From the NCBI RefSeq assembly GCF_900099785.1, contig NZ_FNDS01000007.1:124001-188000 (forward strand): a stretch of 64,000 nucleotides of DNA. The letters run 5' to 3'. Of the stretch, positions 39,612 to 48,535 are shown piece by piece (within the stretch, counting starts at the first letter, position 1; every line of letters starts with the position of its first letter). This DNA is from Pseudomonas panipatensis. Lineage in GTDB: Bacteria; Pseudomonadota; Gammaproteobacteria; Pseudomonadales; Pseudomonadaceae. A program made the position numbers and the translations under genes. The notes beneath the pieces are model-generated. The model ran no database searches. It was given only the letters and a program-made list of their open reading frames with translations, and had not been told where the DNA came from.

Positions 39612-39660
39612 GATGGAACCTTGAATGAGGAGGGTGAAGAGCGTTGATTGTCCTGCACGC

Positions 39661-39692
39661 AAAACAGCCGAACAAGCATGTCCGGCTGTTTT
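39661..39692 (-). terminator. Terminator of the glycine-zipper gene at 39.7-40.2 kb
   Basis: A 10-bp stem (39661-39670 with 39683-39692) with a 12-nt loop. The minus strand ends in TTTT. Confidence 0.7.
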
Positions 39693-39744
39693 AAGCCACC
39701 GCTCAGACCGCGATCCGCGGCGCGCGCGTGGTTAATCCGAGGAC

Positions 39745-40236
39745 TCAGTCGTCGTCGTGGTGGTGGCGATGGTGCTTGTACCAGCCACGGTGACGGCCGT
39801 TGTCGTGCCAGTCATCGTCACGGTCGTAACGGGCATGGCGGTAGCCGCGGCCGCGATCGTTGTAGTCGTCGTCGCGGTTGCTGTCGGCGTAATGGTTGCC
39901 CAGCGCGCCACCGGCGCCGCCACCCAGGGCTGCGCCGACCAGGCCGCCGGTGCTGCCGCCGACCTTGTTGCCGATGATGTTGCCGCCCGCTGCACCCAGG
40001 CCGCCGCCGATGGCTGCCTCGGTCTTGTTGCCGCGACGTGCGCCCACGGCGCCGCCTGCCGCGCCGCCAACGCCGGCGCCAATGGCTGCGCCAGTGCTGC
40101 CGCCGACCGCCTGGCCGACTACCGTGCCCAATACCCCGCCAAGGGCGCCGCCGACGCCGGCGTTGGTGTCGCCGTCGGCGAAGGCCGAGCCGCCAGCCAG
40201 TGCCAGGGAGAGCAGGAGCATAGAGGAGTACTTCAT
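39745..40236 (-). CDS. Exported glycine-zipper protein with Asp/His/Arg-rich tail
   Basis: A 163-residue paralog of the preceding protein. It has a signal peptide (MKYSSMLLLSLALAGGSAFA), the same Gly/Ala zipper (GGSTGAAIGAGVGGAAGGAVG) and a longer charged tail rich in Asp, Arg and His (DRDDDWHDNGRHRGWYKHH). The tail could bind metal or polyanions; this is a guess from composition. Each of the two genes has its own terminator, so they are separate units. The long frame to 40614 is not supported upstream of 40236. Confidence 0.8.
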   Translation of the reverse strand: MKYSSMLLLSLALAGGSAFADGDTNAGVGGALGGVLGTVVGQAVGGSTGAAIGAGVGGAAGGAVGARRGNKTEAAIGGGLGAAGGNIIGNKVGGSTGGLVGAALGGGAGGALGNHYADSNRDDDYNDRGRGYRHARYDRDDDWHDNGRHRGWYKHHRHHHDDD

Positions 40237-40635
40237 CGAGAGGTTCTCGCTGTGGTTATGTTGGCGGCGATGCTGCTGATGTACGAATGCTCTTACAAGC
40301 CTCTGCCGACGAGTGACGTGACTTTCATCAAATATTGCAAGTAATTGATTTAGGCGCAGAACTATTCCGATCTTGCTGAGTCTGAGCGTGATTCCGAGGG
40401 GTTGAAATGTGCGTTCGCAGCGCCGGAAATGCCATTGCAATGATGGCGATTTCAGCAACCGGCCCGGCGCGTTTTTCAGCGCGCGGCCACCGCTCGGACT
40501 CCCCCTGTTTCCTTTCCGACAACACTCCGCTCCGGCCGCAAAAGGGCCGAGAGCCGTTTGCCCGTGGATGGCGAATCGAGGGGCTGCGTCGCCGCACGGC
40601 GCCCTGCGTGGCAAGGCACCGTGCCGGTGCCGCGA
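40237..40635. other. Intergenic region upstream of the second glycine-zipper gene
   Basis: About 400 nt without a gene. The part nearest the glycine-zipper gene (40320-40390) is A/T-rich and probably contains its promoter. An imperfect palindrome lies at 40427-40452 (AAATGCCAT...ATGGCGATTT). A hairpin-like GGCC-GCAAAA-GGGCC lies near 40536-40552, which may end the FdhF-like gene. No named site could be assigned. Confidence 0.5.
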
Positions 40636-42957
40636 TCAGAGGATGCGGTTGCTCGCGCGCGCCGCTTCCAGGCGTACCGCGACGAACTTCGAGGTCGGCG
40701 TGTAGCTGCCCACGCCGTGGCTTTCCAGCGGCACCAGCGGGTTGGTTTCCGGGTAGTAGGCGGCCGCCTGGCCCGGCGGGATGTCGAAGGCCAGCAGGGT
40801 GAAGCCGCTGACCCGGCGCTCCACGCCATCGTTCCAGAGTGACACCAGGTCGATCTTCTGCCCCGGCTCGAAGCCCAGACGGCGGATGTCCGCTGCGTTG
40901 GCGAAGACCACCTCGCGTTGCCCGCGCACGCCGCGATAGCGGTCGTCCAGACCGTAGATGGTGGTGTTGTACTGGTCGTGGGAGCGCAGCGTCTGCAGGA
41001 TCAGGTCGGGGCGCTGGCCGCTGCGCCGCACCTGCTCGGGGATCAGCTCGCGGGGCAGCGCGCAGGCGTTGAAGTTGGCCTTGCCGCTGGCGGTGTTCCA
41101 GCGCCGCTCGGCGGCCGCGTTGCCGAGGTGGAAGCCGCCGGGGTGCTGGACGCGCCGGTTGAAGTCGGCGAAGCCGGGAATGGTCTCGGCGATCAGTTCG
41201 CGGATGCGCGCGTAGTCGGCGATCAGGGCGTCCCAGTCGACCGGGCGCTGGCCCAGGGTGGCCTTGGCGATGCCGGCGATGATCGCCGGTTCCGAGCGCA
41301 TCTGCCGGGACAGCGGTTCGAGCTGGCCGCGCGAGGCGTGGATCATGCTGAAGGAGTCTTCCACGGTAACCGCCTGCGGACCGCTGGCCTGGCGGTCGAT
41401 GTCGGTGCGGCCGAGGCACGGCAGGATCAGTGCGTCGCCGCCGGTGGTCAGGTGGCTGCGGTTGAGCTTGGTGCTGATCTGCACGGTGAGCCGGCAGTTT
41501 TGCAGCGCGCGGTGGGTGCGCGGGCTGTCCGGGGTGGCTTGGGCGAAGTTGCCGCCCAGGCCGATGAAGACCTTGGCGCGGCCTTCGAGCATGGCGTTGA
41601 TGGCTTCGACGGTGTTGTGCCCGTCGTGGCGCGGCACGCGGAAGGCGAAGCGCCGTTCCAGGGCGTCGAGCAGCGCCGCCGGCGGCCGGTCGTTGATGCC
41701 CATGGTGCGGTCGCCCTGCACGTTGCTGTGGCCGCGCACCGGGCAGAGGCCGGCGCCAGGGCGGCCGACGTTGCCGCGCAGCAGTTGCAGGTTGACGATT
41801 TCCTGGATGGTCGGCACCGAGTGGTGGTGCTGGGTGATGCCCATGGCCCAGCAGGCGATGACCCGTTCGGCGCGGCGGTACATTTGCGCGGCCGTCTCGA
41901 TCTCGTCCAGGCGCAGGCCGGATTGCGCTTCGATGTGCTCCCAGGGGGTGGCGTCCAGCTCGGCCAGGTAGGCCTCGATGCCGTCGCAGTGCTCGGCGAT
42001 GAAGGCGTGGTCGAACACCGCCGGCTCGCCCTTGGCCTGGGCCTCGCGCTCCCACTGCAGGAGGAACTTGGCCATGCCGCGCACGGCGGCCATGTCGCCG
42101 CCCAGGGCCGGGCGGAAGAATGCGGTGTTCAGCGGCTCGGAACCGTTGGTGAGCATTTCCAGGGCGTGCTGCGGATGCTGGAAGCGTTCCAGGCCGCGTT
42201 CTTTCAGCGGATTGAAGGCGACCACCTGGGCGCCGCGCTTCACCGCCTCGCGCAGCGGTTCGAGCATGCGCGGGTGGTTGGTGCCGGGGTTCTGGCCGAA
42301 GACGAAGATGGCGTCGGCGTGCTCGAAGTCGGCGAAGGTCACGCTGCCCTTGCCGACCCCGACGCTCTGCCCGAGGGCCACGCCGCTGGCTTCGTGGCAC
42401 ATGTTCGAGCAGTCCGGGAAGTTGTTGGTGCCGAAGGCGCGGACGAACAGTTGGTAGAGGTAGGCGGCCTCGTTGCTGGCGCGCCCGGAGGTGTAGAACT
42501 CGGCCTGGTCGGGGCTGTCGAGGCTGCGCAGGTGCCTGGCCACCAGCTCGAAGGCGTCGTCCCAGGCGATCGGCAGGTAGCGGTCGCTGGTGCGGTCGTA
42601 GCGCATCGGTTCGGTCAGGCGGCCCTGGTACTCCAGCCAGTAGTCGCTTTGCTCGCGCAGCGCGCTGACGCTGTGGCGGGCGAAGAAGGCGGCATCGACG
42701 CGGCGCTTGGTGGCTTCCCAGTTGACCGCCTTGGCGCCGTTTTCGCAGAACTTCACCCGGCCGTCTTCCGGCGAGTCGCCCCAGGCGCAACCGGGGCAGT
42801 CGAAGCCGCCGTTCTGGTTGGTCTTGAGCAGTGCGCGCAGGTTCTTGAACGGCTGCTTGCTGTCGAGCCAGAAGCGCGTGACGCTGGCCAGCGCGCCCCA
42901 GCCGGCGGCGGCCCCTTTGTAGGGTTGGTAGCGGGGATTGACGGTTTGCAGGCTCAT
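40636..42957 (-). CDS. FdhF/YdeP-family molybdopterin oxidoreductase
   Basis: A 773-residue bis-molybdopterin-type oxidoreductase of the formate-dehydrogenase alpha-like family that includes E. coli YdeP. The N-terminus has FDCPGCAWGD near residues 53-62 and a single further cysteine, not a full 4Fe-4S motif. The middle has QNPGTNHPRML and FIGLGGNFAQATPD, and the C-terminal dinucleotide-binding domain has LRSHDQYNTTIYG. There is no signal, so it is cytoplasmic. The fdhD gene lies 20 nt upstream on the same strand, consistent with cofactor sulfuration. Formate as substrate is not proven for this family. Confidence 0.9.
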   Translation of the reverse strand: MSLQTVNPRYQPYKGAAAGWGALASVTRFWLDSKQPFKNLRALLKTNQNGGFDCPGCAWGDSPEDGRVKFCENGAKAVNWEATKRRVDAAFFARHSVSALREQSDYWLEYQGRLTEPMRYDRTSDRYLPIAWDDAFELVARHLRSLDSPDQAEFYTSGRASNEAAYLYQLFVRAFGTNNFPDCSNMCHEASGVALGQSVGVGKGSVTFADFEHADAIFVFGQNPGTNHPRMLEPLREAVKRGAQVVAFNPLKERGLERFQHPQHALEMLTNGSEPLNTAFFRPALGGDMAAVRGMAKFLLQWEREAQAKGEPAVFDHAFIAEHCDGIEAYLAELDATPWEHIEAQSGLRLDEIETAAQMYRRAERVIACWAMGITQHHHSVPTIQEIVNLQLLRGNVGRPGAGLCPVRGHSNVQGDRTMGINDRPPAALLDALERRFAFRVPRHDGHNTVEAINAMLEGRAKVFIGLGGNFAQATPDSPRTHRALQNCRLTVQISTKLNRSHLTTGGDALILPCLGRTDIDRQASGPQAVTVEDSFSMIHASRGQLEPLSRQMRSEPAIIAGIAKATLGQRPVDWDALIADYARIRELIAETIPGFADFNRRVQHPGGFHLGNAAAERRWNTASGKANFNACALPRELIPEQVRRSGQRPDLILQTLRSHDQYNTTIYGLDDRYRGVRGQREVVFANAADIRRLGFEPGQKIDLVSLWNDGVERRVSGFTLLAFDIPPGQAAAYYPETNPLVPLESHGVGSYTPTSKFVAVRLEAARASNRIL

Positions 42958-42977
42958 TGCAGTCTCGGTGTTCGCGA

Positions 42978-43814
42978 TCAGTGGGCGGGCGGCGCCGGGC
43001 TGTAGACCCGCGGCGCGCTGTGGTGGGGCAGGTGGATCAGGTTCAGGTTGTGCCGGCGCGCCCATTGCACGGTGAGCGCGGTGGGCGCGGAGAGGCTGAC
43101 CAGGGTGGCGAGGCCGGCGCGCACCGCCTTGTGGATCAGCTCCAGGCTGCAGCGGCTGGTGACCACGGCAAAGCCGGCGCGGCCGTCCAGGCGTTGCTGC
43201 GCAAGCGCGCCGATCAGCTTGTCCAGGGCGTTGTGCCGGCCGATGTCCTCGCGGCACAGGCGGATAGCGCCGCTGTCGTCGACAAAGAGCGCGGCGTGCA
43301 GCGCGCCGCTGCGTTGCCCCAGGCGCTGGGCCTGGTCGATGCGCTGGCGCAGGCCCTGCAGGTGTTCGGCCGGCGGCAGCGGGCTGGCGGTCAGCGGTGT
43401 CAGCGCGGGCAGCGCCTGTTCCAGCGCTTCCACGCCGCACAGGCCGCAGCCGCTGGTGCCGGCCAGTTGCCGGCGTTGCTGCTTGAGCGCCCAGAAGGCG
43501 CGGCTGCTGATCTGCACCTCGGCGCTGACGGCGTCAGCGAGGCGGTTCAGGCGGATGTCATAGATTTCGTCGATGGCCTCCACCAATCCGTTGCTCAGGC
43601 TGAAGCCACGGACGAAGTCGTCCAGGTCGTCGGGGGAGACCATCATCACCGCCTGGCTGAGGCCGTTGTAGGCGATCGCCAGGGCGACTTCCTCGGCCAG
43701 CGGGGCGTGCCCGGCGGCGGCTTCGGCGGTGAGTTCGACATAGGCGTAGGCACCGTCGGCAGCGACGGCGGCCCGGGCATCGGCGGACGCCGGGCGGGCA
43801 GGCAAGCGAGGCAT
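42978..43814 (-). CDS. fdhD: Formate dehydrogenase accessory sulfurtransferase
   Basis: A 278-residue FdhD protein that moves sulfur from IscS to the molybdenum cofactor before insertion. The mobile-loop cysteines are visible in SGCGLCG near residues 120-126. CREDIGRHNALDKLIG near 188-203 and TSRCSLELIHKA near 222-233 are family signatures. It is the first gene of the fdhD-fdhF-like pair, with a LysR gene further upstream on the same strand. Confidence 0.93.
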   Translation of the reverse strand: MPRLPARPASADARAAVAADGAYAYVELTAEAAAGHAPLAEEVALAIAYNGLSQAVMMVSPDDLDDFVRGFSLSNGLVEAIDEIYDIRLNRLADAVSAEVQISSRAFWALKQQRRQLAGTSGCGLCGVEALEQALPALTPLTASPLPPAEHLQGLRQRIDQAQRLGQRSGALHAALFVDDSGAIRLCREDIGRHNALDKLIGALAQQRLDGRAGFAVVTSRCSLELIHKAVRAGLATLVSLSAPTALTVQWARRHNLNLIHLPHHSAPRVYSPAPPAH

Positions 43815-43906
43815 GGGCTGGGCCCTGTTTTCGTGTAATGCAGCCAGCCTAGGCGCGCCCGCCGGGGGCGTCTAATCGGTAGTTCCGATGCTGTGATCGA
43901 CGCCGT

Positions 43907-44788
43907 CTATCGCAGAAGCAGGCCAGCCTCCTCGAAGCAGGCTTCGGCCAGCGCCGAGCGGGGCGCCGAGCGGCGCAGGATCAGGCCCAGCGGCGCCAGG
44001 GTGCGGGCGTCTTCGATGGGCAGCAGGCGCAGGTGGCTGCCATGGGCATCGAGGCCGCTGCCCAGGGGCATGATGGCGCAGCACAGGCCGCGCTCCACGG
44101 CTTGCAGCAATTGGTGCACGGCGTCGGTTTCGAGCTTCGGCTGCGGTGTCAGGCCGTGGCTGCGGAAACCGTGGTCGATGGATTGGCGGAAGTGCATGCC
44201 CGCCGACATCAGGCCCAGGGGCAGGCTGGCCAGGGTTTGCCAGCTCAGGCGTTCGCCGTCGATCTGGAAATGCCGCTGGTCGTAGAGCAGGCCCATGCGG
44301 GTCTCGGCCAGCTCCAGGCCCTGGAAATGCGCCGGGTCGAGGCGGTCGAGGTAGGACAGGCCGAGGTCCAGCTGGTTGCGCCCGAGGCCTTCGAGTATCT
44401 GTTCCGAACTCAGCGCGAAGAGCTGGAAGCGCAGCTCCGGATGGCGCTCGGCGAAGAGTCCGACCAGGCGCATGGGGTCGAAGCCGGCCAGAGGAACCAC
44501 GCCCAGGCGCAGGGTGCCGACCAGTTGCCCACGGCAGGCGGCGGCTTCGGCGTAGAGTCCGTCATGGGCGGCGAGCAGGGTGCGCGCCCAGGCCAGCACG
44601 CGCTCGCCGGCCTCGGTGAAGCCTTCGAAGCGCTGGCCCCGGCGTACCAGTTCCAGGCCCAGTTCCTCTTCCAGCCCGCGCAGGCGCATGGACAGGGTCG
44701 GCTGGGTGACATGGCAGCGCGCGGCGGCCTGGCCGAAGTGCCGGGTATCGTCGAGGGCGCAGAGAAATTTCAGTTGCTTGATGTCCAT
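43907..44788 (-). CDS. LysR-family transcriptional regulator
   Basis: A 293-residue LysR protein: an N-terminal winged helix-turn-helix (LDDTRHFGQAAARCHVTQPT, residues about 13-32) and a C-terminal effector domain. It is read in the same direction as fdhD and the FdhF-like gene, 92 nt upstream of fdhD. That makes those genes candidate targets, although LysR targets are more often divergent. The ATG at 44788 (MDIKQLKFL) is the family start. Confidence 0.92.
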   Translation of the reverse strand: MDIKQLKFLCALDDTRHFGQAAARCHVTQPTLSMRLRGLEEELGLELVRRGQRFEGFTEAGERVLAWARTLLAAHDGLYAEAAACRGQLVGTLRLGVVPLAGFDPMRLVGLFAERHPELRFQLFALSSEQILEGLGRNQLDLGLSYLDRLDPAHFQGLELAETRMGLLYDQRHFQIDGERLSWQTLASLPLGLMSAGMHFRQSIDHGFRSHGLTPQPKLETDAVHQLLQAVERGLCCAIMPLGSGLDAHGSHLRLLPIEDARTLAPLGLILRRSAPRSALAEACFEEAGLLLR

Positions 44789-44930
44789 ACGCGGCTCCGG
44801 CCGGCCTGTGCGTTGCATTTAATCCTGGCCCACGAGTGCCTCAGACCTTTCCTTCAGCGGGACTCAATAGACTCGGGCGGTCGGTCGTCATGGGAACGGC
44901 CATTCACTCTGAACCTCGAGGAGAGGCGCA

Positions 44931-45368
44931 ATGGGCATTCTGTCATTCGTGAAGGAAGCGGGCGAGAAACTCTGGGAGAGCCTGGTGGGCCAGGAGGCGC
45001 AGGCCGCCGACTCGCTGCAGGCGCATGTGGCCGAGGTCGGCCTGGGCAACCCTAACATCCAGGTCAGCGTCGAGGGCGACAAGGTGCTGGTCAGCGGCGA
45101 GGTGGCCAGCCAGGAGGAGAAGGAAAAGATTCTGCTGGCGCTGGGCAACGTCGCCGGCGTGGCCGCTGTCGATGACCGTATCAGCGTGGCTCAGGCGGCG
45201 CCCGAGGCACGTTTCGTCACGGTGAAGAAGGGCGACACGCTGAGCGCCATCGCCAAGGCCGAGTACGGCAATGCCAACGCCTACCTGAAGATCTTCGAGG
45301 CCAACAAGCCGATGCTCGGCCACCCGGACAAGATCTATCCGGGGCAGGTGCTGCGCATTCCGCAATAA
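44931..45368 (+). CDS. BON-LysM protein (Kbp/YgaU type)
   Basis: A 145-residue protein without a signal peptide: an N-terminal BON domain (about 25-90) and a C-terminal LysM domain (about 95-144, VKKGDTLSAIAKAEYG...YPGQVLRIP). The layout equals E. coli Kbp, a cytoplasmic potassium-binding protein. LysM in other proteins binds peptidoglycan. An AGGAGAGG site precedes the ATG. It is divergent from the LysR gene. Confidence 0.9.
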   Translation: MGILSFVKEAGEKLWESLVGQEAQAADSLQAHVAEVGLGNPNIQVSVEGDKVLVSGEVASQEEKEKILLALGNVAGVAAVDDRISVAQAAPEARFVTVKKGDTLSAIAKAEYGNANAYLKIFEANKPMLGHPDKIYPGQVLRIPQ

Positions 45369-45428
45369 GGGCGCGCGGCCGTCACCCGCAGGTCGGCTGG
45401 CGCCTGCGATACCCCTGTGCGTCGATGG

Positions 45429-45459
45429 GTATCGCTTCGCTGCAGCCGTCCTACGGCCG
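45429..45459. repeat. Single copy of the dispersed GGTATCGCTTCGCT repeat
   Basis: Shares GGTATCGCTTCGCT and a following CCTACG with the inverted pair at 38961-39083. It lies between convergent genes and reaches into the last codons and stop of the nucleotidase gene. Confidence 0.6.
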
Positions 45460-46119
45460 CAGTCCGTCGATCAGCGTCCGGTAGTCGTCCACCGCGCTGA
45501 ACTCTTCGGTGTCCTTGGGCCCTCGGCGGCTGTCCGGCTCGCGCACCGCCAGCAGGTGCGCGATGCCGTAGGCGCGGGCGCTGCGCAGGATCGGCAGGCT
45601 GTCGTCGATGAACAGGCTGCGCGCCGGGTCGAAGCCGAAGTCGGCTTGCAGGGCGTCCCAGAACTGCGGGTCTTCCTTGGGGAAGCCGTAGTCGTGGGAG
45701 CTGATCAGGCGGTCGAAGTAGGGCGCCAGTTCGACCCGCTCCAGCTTCAGCGACAGCGAATCGCGATGGGCGTTGGTGATCAGCGCCACGCGCTTGCCCT
45801 GATCGCGCAGGGCGGCGAGGAAGCGGTCGGCGTCCGGGCGCAGGGCGATCAGGTGGGCGACCTCGCGCTTGAGTTCGCGGATCGGCAGCTTGAGTTCGCG
45901 GCTCCAGAAGTCCAGGCAGTACCAGGTGAGCTGTCCGGCGTGGTCGTGGAACAGCGGCTGCAACTCGGCGTCGGCCAGCTCGCGGCGGATGCCGTGGTGT
46001 TCGGCATAGCGCTGGGGCAGGTGTTCCAGCCAGAAATGGTTGTCGAAATGCAGGTCGAGGAGGGTGCCGTCCATGTCCAGCAGGACGGTGTCGATCTCGC
46101 TCCAGTTCAGGCGTGGCAT
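45451..46119 (-). CDS. yrfG: HAD-family GMP/IMP nucleotidase (YrfG type)
   Basis: A 222-residue haloacid-dehalogenase hydrolase with motif I LDMDGTLLDL (residues about 12-21), motif II ITNAH near 114 and motif III/IV GFPKEDPQFW...LFIDDSLPIL. It is predicted to dephosphorylate purine nucleotides such as GMP and IMP, as E. coli YrfG does. It is divergent from nudE, an association kept in many gammaproteobacteria. The ATG at 46119 was chosen; the frame to 46185 adds 22 non-family residues. Confidence 0.9.
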   Translation of the reverse strand: MPRLNWSEIDTVLLDMDGTLLDLHFDNHFWLEHLPQRYAEHHGIRRELADAELQPLFHDHAGQLTWYCLDFWSRELKLPIRELKREVAHLIALRPDADRFLAALRDQGKRVALITNAHRDSLSLKLERVELAPYFDRLISSHDYGFPKEDPQFWDALQADFGFDPARSLFIDDSLPILRSARAYGIAHLLAVREPDSRRGPKDTEEFSAVDDYRTLIDGLRP

Positions 46120-46243
46120 GGGTTGCTCGGTGGCGGGGCGGCGGCGCGCGGCGATGGCGTTGGCCGCCGTTGCACGCGCCGACACGGATTATCGGTAAAG
46201 GCGGGTTATCATAGCCGACCCGGCCATGCCCAGGAGTCGTCCC

Positions 46244-46810
46244 ATGCGTCAAAAACCCACGGTGCTCGCCCGCGAGATAGTCGCCAAGAGCCGCCTGTTC
46301 GCAGTCGAAGAACTGCAATTGCGCTTCGCCAATGGCGTCGAACGCACCTATGAGCGCCTGGTGGGCAAGGGCCAGGGCTACGGCGCGGTGATGGTGGTGG
46401 CGCTGCTCGATGCCGAGCACGCGGTGCTGGTGGAGGAATACTGCGCCGGCGTCGACGAGTATCAGCTGTCGCTGCCCAAGGGCCTGGTCGAGCCCGGCGA
46501 GGATGTCCTGGCCGCGGCCAACCGCGAGCTGAAGGAAGAGGCCGGTTTCGGCGCCGGGCGTCTGGAGTACATCACCGAACTGTCGCTGTCGCCCGGCTAC
46601 ATGAGCCAGCGCATCCAGGTGGTGCTGGCGCGCGACCTGTATCCGGAAAGCCTGCCGGGCGACGAGCCGGAGCCGCTGCGGGTCGACCGCATCAGCCTGC
46701 GCGAACTGTCCAGCCTGGCGCAAAACGCGCAATTCAGCGAAGGCCGCGCCCTGGCCGCGCTGTACCTGGTGCGTGACCTGCTGACCCAGCGCGGAGAGTT
46801 CCAACCATGA
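46244..46810 (+). CDS. nudE: ADP compounds hydrolase NudE
   Basis: A 188-residue Nudix hydrolase for ADP-ribose, AP3A and NADH. The Nudix box is complete: GLVEPGEDVLAAANRELKEE plus AGF, near residues 80-102. An AGGAG site precedes the ATG at 46244 by a normal distance. The stop overlaps the start of cysQ by 4 nt, so both are translated together. Confidence 0.93.
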   Translation: MRQKPTVLAREIVAKSRLFAVEELQLRFANGVERTYERLVGKGQGYGAVMVVALLDAEHAVLVEEYCAGVDEYQLSLPKGLVEPGEDVLAAANRELKEEAGFGAGRLEYITELSLSPGYMSQRIQVVLARDLYPESLPGDEPEPLRVDRISLRELSSLAQNAQFSEGRALAALYLVRDLLTQRGEFQP

Positions 46811-47628
46811 TGCATACCCTGCTGCCGCAGGTGGTCGAGCTGGTGCAGCGCGCCGGCGCGGTGATCCTGCCATTCTGGCGCAACGAACTGGCGGTGAACG
46901 AGAAGGCCGATGCCTCGCCGGTGACCGCCGCCGATCTCGCCGCCCACCGTGTCCTGGCCGACGGCCTGCGCGCGCTGGCGCCGGAGATTCCGGTGCTGTC
47001 CGAGGAAGATTGCGCCATCGACCTGGCGACCCGCCTGGGCTGGCAGCGCTGGTGGCTGGTGGACCCGCTGGACGGGACCAAGGAGTTCATTGCCGGCAGC
47101 GACGAGTTCACCGTCAACGTCGCCCTGATCGAACAGGGCCGGGTGCTTTTCGGTGTGGTCGGCATTCCGGCCAATGGTCGCTGCTATTACGGCGGCGCCG
47201 GAGTGGGGGCCTGGCGCGCCGAGCGCGATGGCGCGGCGCAGCCGATCGGCGTGCGTGTGGCGCCGGACGAAGCCTTTACCGTGGTCGCCAGCAAGCGCCA
47301 CTCCAGCCCGGCCCAGGAGCGCCTGCTGGCTGGCCTGTCCGAGCGTTTCGGCGACCTGTCGCTGGCCAATATCGGCAGCTCGCTGAAGTTCTGCCTGCTC
47401 GCCGAAGGCTCGGCCGACTGCTATCCGCGCCTGGCGCCGACCTCGCAGTGGGATACCGCGGCGGCCCAGGGCGTGCTGGAAGGCGCCGGCGGCGAAGTGC
47501 TCGACCTCAAGGGCGAGGCCTTCACCTACGAACCCCGCGAAAGCTACCTGAACACCTCCTTCCTGGCCTTGCCGAAGAGCGCCGAGTGGCGCGATGAGCT
47601 GATCCAGCTGGCGCGTGCGCTGGACTAG
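46807..47628 (+). CDS. cysQ: 3'(2'),5'-bisphosphate nucleotidase
   Basis: Removes the 3'-phosphate from PAP, a by-product of sulfate assimilation. The 273-residue product has the inositol-monophosphatase-fold metal site: SEED near residue 66, DPLDGTKEF near 89-97 and the C-terminal WDTAAAQGVLEGAGG near 218-232. It overlaps nudE by 4 nt. It is the last gene that follows the left-arm P. aeruginosa order; mutM, next in line, belongs to a different part of that genome. Confidence 0.94.
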   Translation: MMHTLLPQVVELVQRAGAVILPFWRNELAVNEKADASPVTAADLAAHRVLADGLRALAPEIPVLSEEDCAIDLATRLGWQRWWLVDPLDGTKEFIAGSDEFTVNVALIEQGRVLFGVVGIPANGRCYYGGAGVGAWRAERDGAAQPIGVRVAPDEAFTVVASKRHSSPAQERLLAGLSERFGDLSLANIGSSLKFCLLAEGSADCYPRLAPTSQWDTAAAQGVLEGAGGEVLDLKGEAFTYEPRESYLNTSFLALPKSAEWRDELIQLARALD

Positions 47629-47674
47629 CCGCCGCTCGGACGGGTTGAGCGCGGATACCTCTCACCTTTGGCCC

Positions 47675-47701
47675 GATGGGCGTCGCTAGCGACCTCCCAT
47701 C
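47675..47701. repeat. Hairpin-forming intergenic repeat between cysQ and mutM
   Basis: A nearly perfect inverted repeat: GATGGG-c-GTCGC-TA-GCGAC-ct-CCCATC. It resembles the dispersed GATGGGTATCGCTTCGC elements elsewhere in the window and lies exactly at the place where the gene order changes. Confidence 0.6.
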
Positions 47702-47722
47702 CTGCGATTCGAAAGCCTATTC

Positions 47723-48535
47723 ATGCCCGAATTACCTGAAGTCGAAACGACCCGCCGGGGCATCGCCCCCTACCTCGAAGGCCAGCGCGTCAGCCGCGTG
47801 ATCGTCCGCGATCGACGGCTGCGCTGGCCGATTCCCGAAGACCTCGATGTGCGCCTGTCCGGCCAGCGCTTCGTCAAGGTCGAGCGGCGCGCCAAGTACC
47901 TGCTGCTGGAGGCCGAAGCGGGCACCCTGATCTGCCACCTGGGCATGTCCGGCAGCCTGCGCCTGGTGCAATCCGGCCTGGCGCCGGCCAAGCATGAGCA
48001 TGTGGATATCGAGTTGGAGTCCGGGCTGGCCTTGCGCTACACCGATCCGCGGCGCTTCGGCGCGCTGCTCTGGAGCCAGGCGCCACTGGAGCACGAGCTG
48101 CTGCGTCACCTCGGGCCGGAGCCGCTCACCGAGGCCTTCGAGGGTGAGCGCCTGTATCAGTTGTCGCGTGGCCGCAGCATGGCGGTGAAACCCTTCATCA
48201 TGGACAACGCGGTGGTGGTCGGGGTCGGCAACATCTACGCCAGCGAGGCGCTGTTCGCCGCCGGCATCGACCCGCGCCGCGAGGCCGGGACGATTTCACG
48301 GGCGCGCTATGTGCGCCTGGCCGAGGAGATCAAACGCATCCTCGGCATGGCCATCGAGCGCGGTGGCACCACCCTGCGCGACTTCGTCGGCGGCGATGGC
48401 CAGCCCGGCTACTTCCAGCAGGAGCTGTTCGTCTACGGCCGCGGCGGCGAGTTCTGCAAGGTCTGCGGCAGCACCCTGCGCGACGTGCGCCTCGGCCAGC
48501 GCGCCAGCGTCTATTGCCCGCGCTGCCAACGCTGA
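47723..48535 (+). CDS. mutM: Formamidopyrimidine-DNA glycosylase
   Basis: Base-excision repair enzyme for 8-oxoguanine and formamidopyrimidines, with AP-lyase activity. The 270-residue product begins [13 protein letters not shown] after the initiator Met, which exposes the catalytic N-terminal proline. The intercalation region around [12 protein letters not shown] and the C-terminal zinc finger (CKVCGS...CPRC) are intact. Confidence 0.96.
   Translation: MPELPEVETTRRGIAPYLEGQRVSRVIVRDRRLRWPIPEDLDVRLSGQRFVKVERRAKYLLLEAEAGTLICHLGMSGSLRLVQSGLAPAKHEHVDIELESGLALRYTDPRRFGALLWSQAPLEHELLRHLGPEPLTEAFEGERLYQLSRGRSMAVKPFIMDNAVVVGVGNIYASEALFAAGIDPRREAGTISRARYVRLAEEIKRILGMAIERGGTTLRDFVGGDGQPGYFQQELFVYGRGGEFCKVCGSTLRDVRLGQRASVYCPRCQR

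Noticed and set aside
40636-42957. Selenocysteine in the FdhF-like protein
   Set aside because: The frame has no internal stop and the family version here does not need one; no SECIS-like hairpin was evident.
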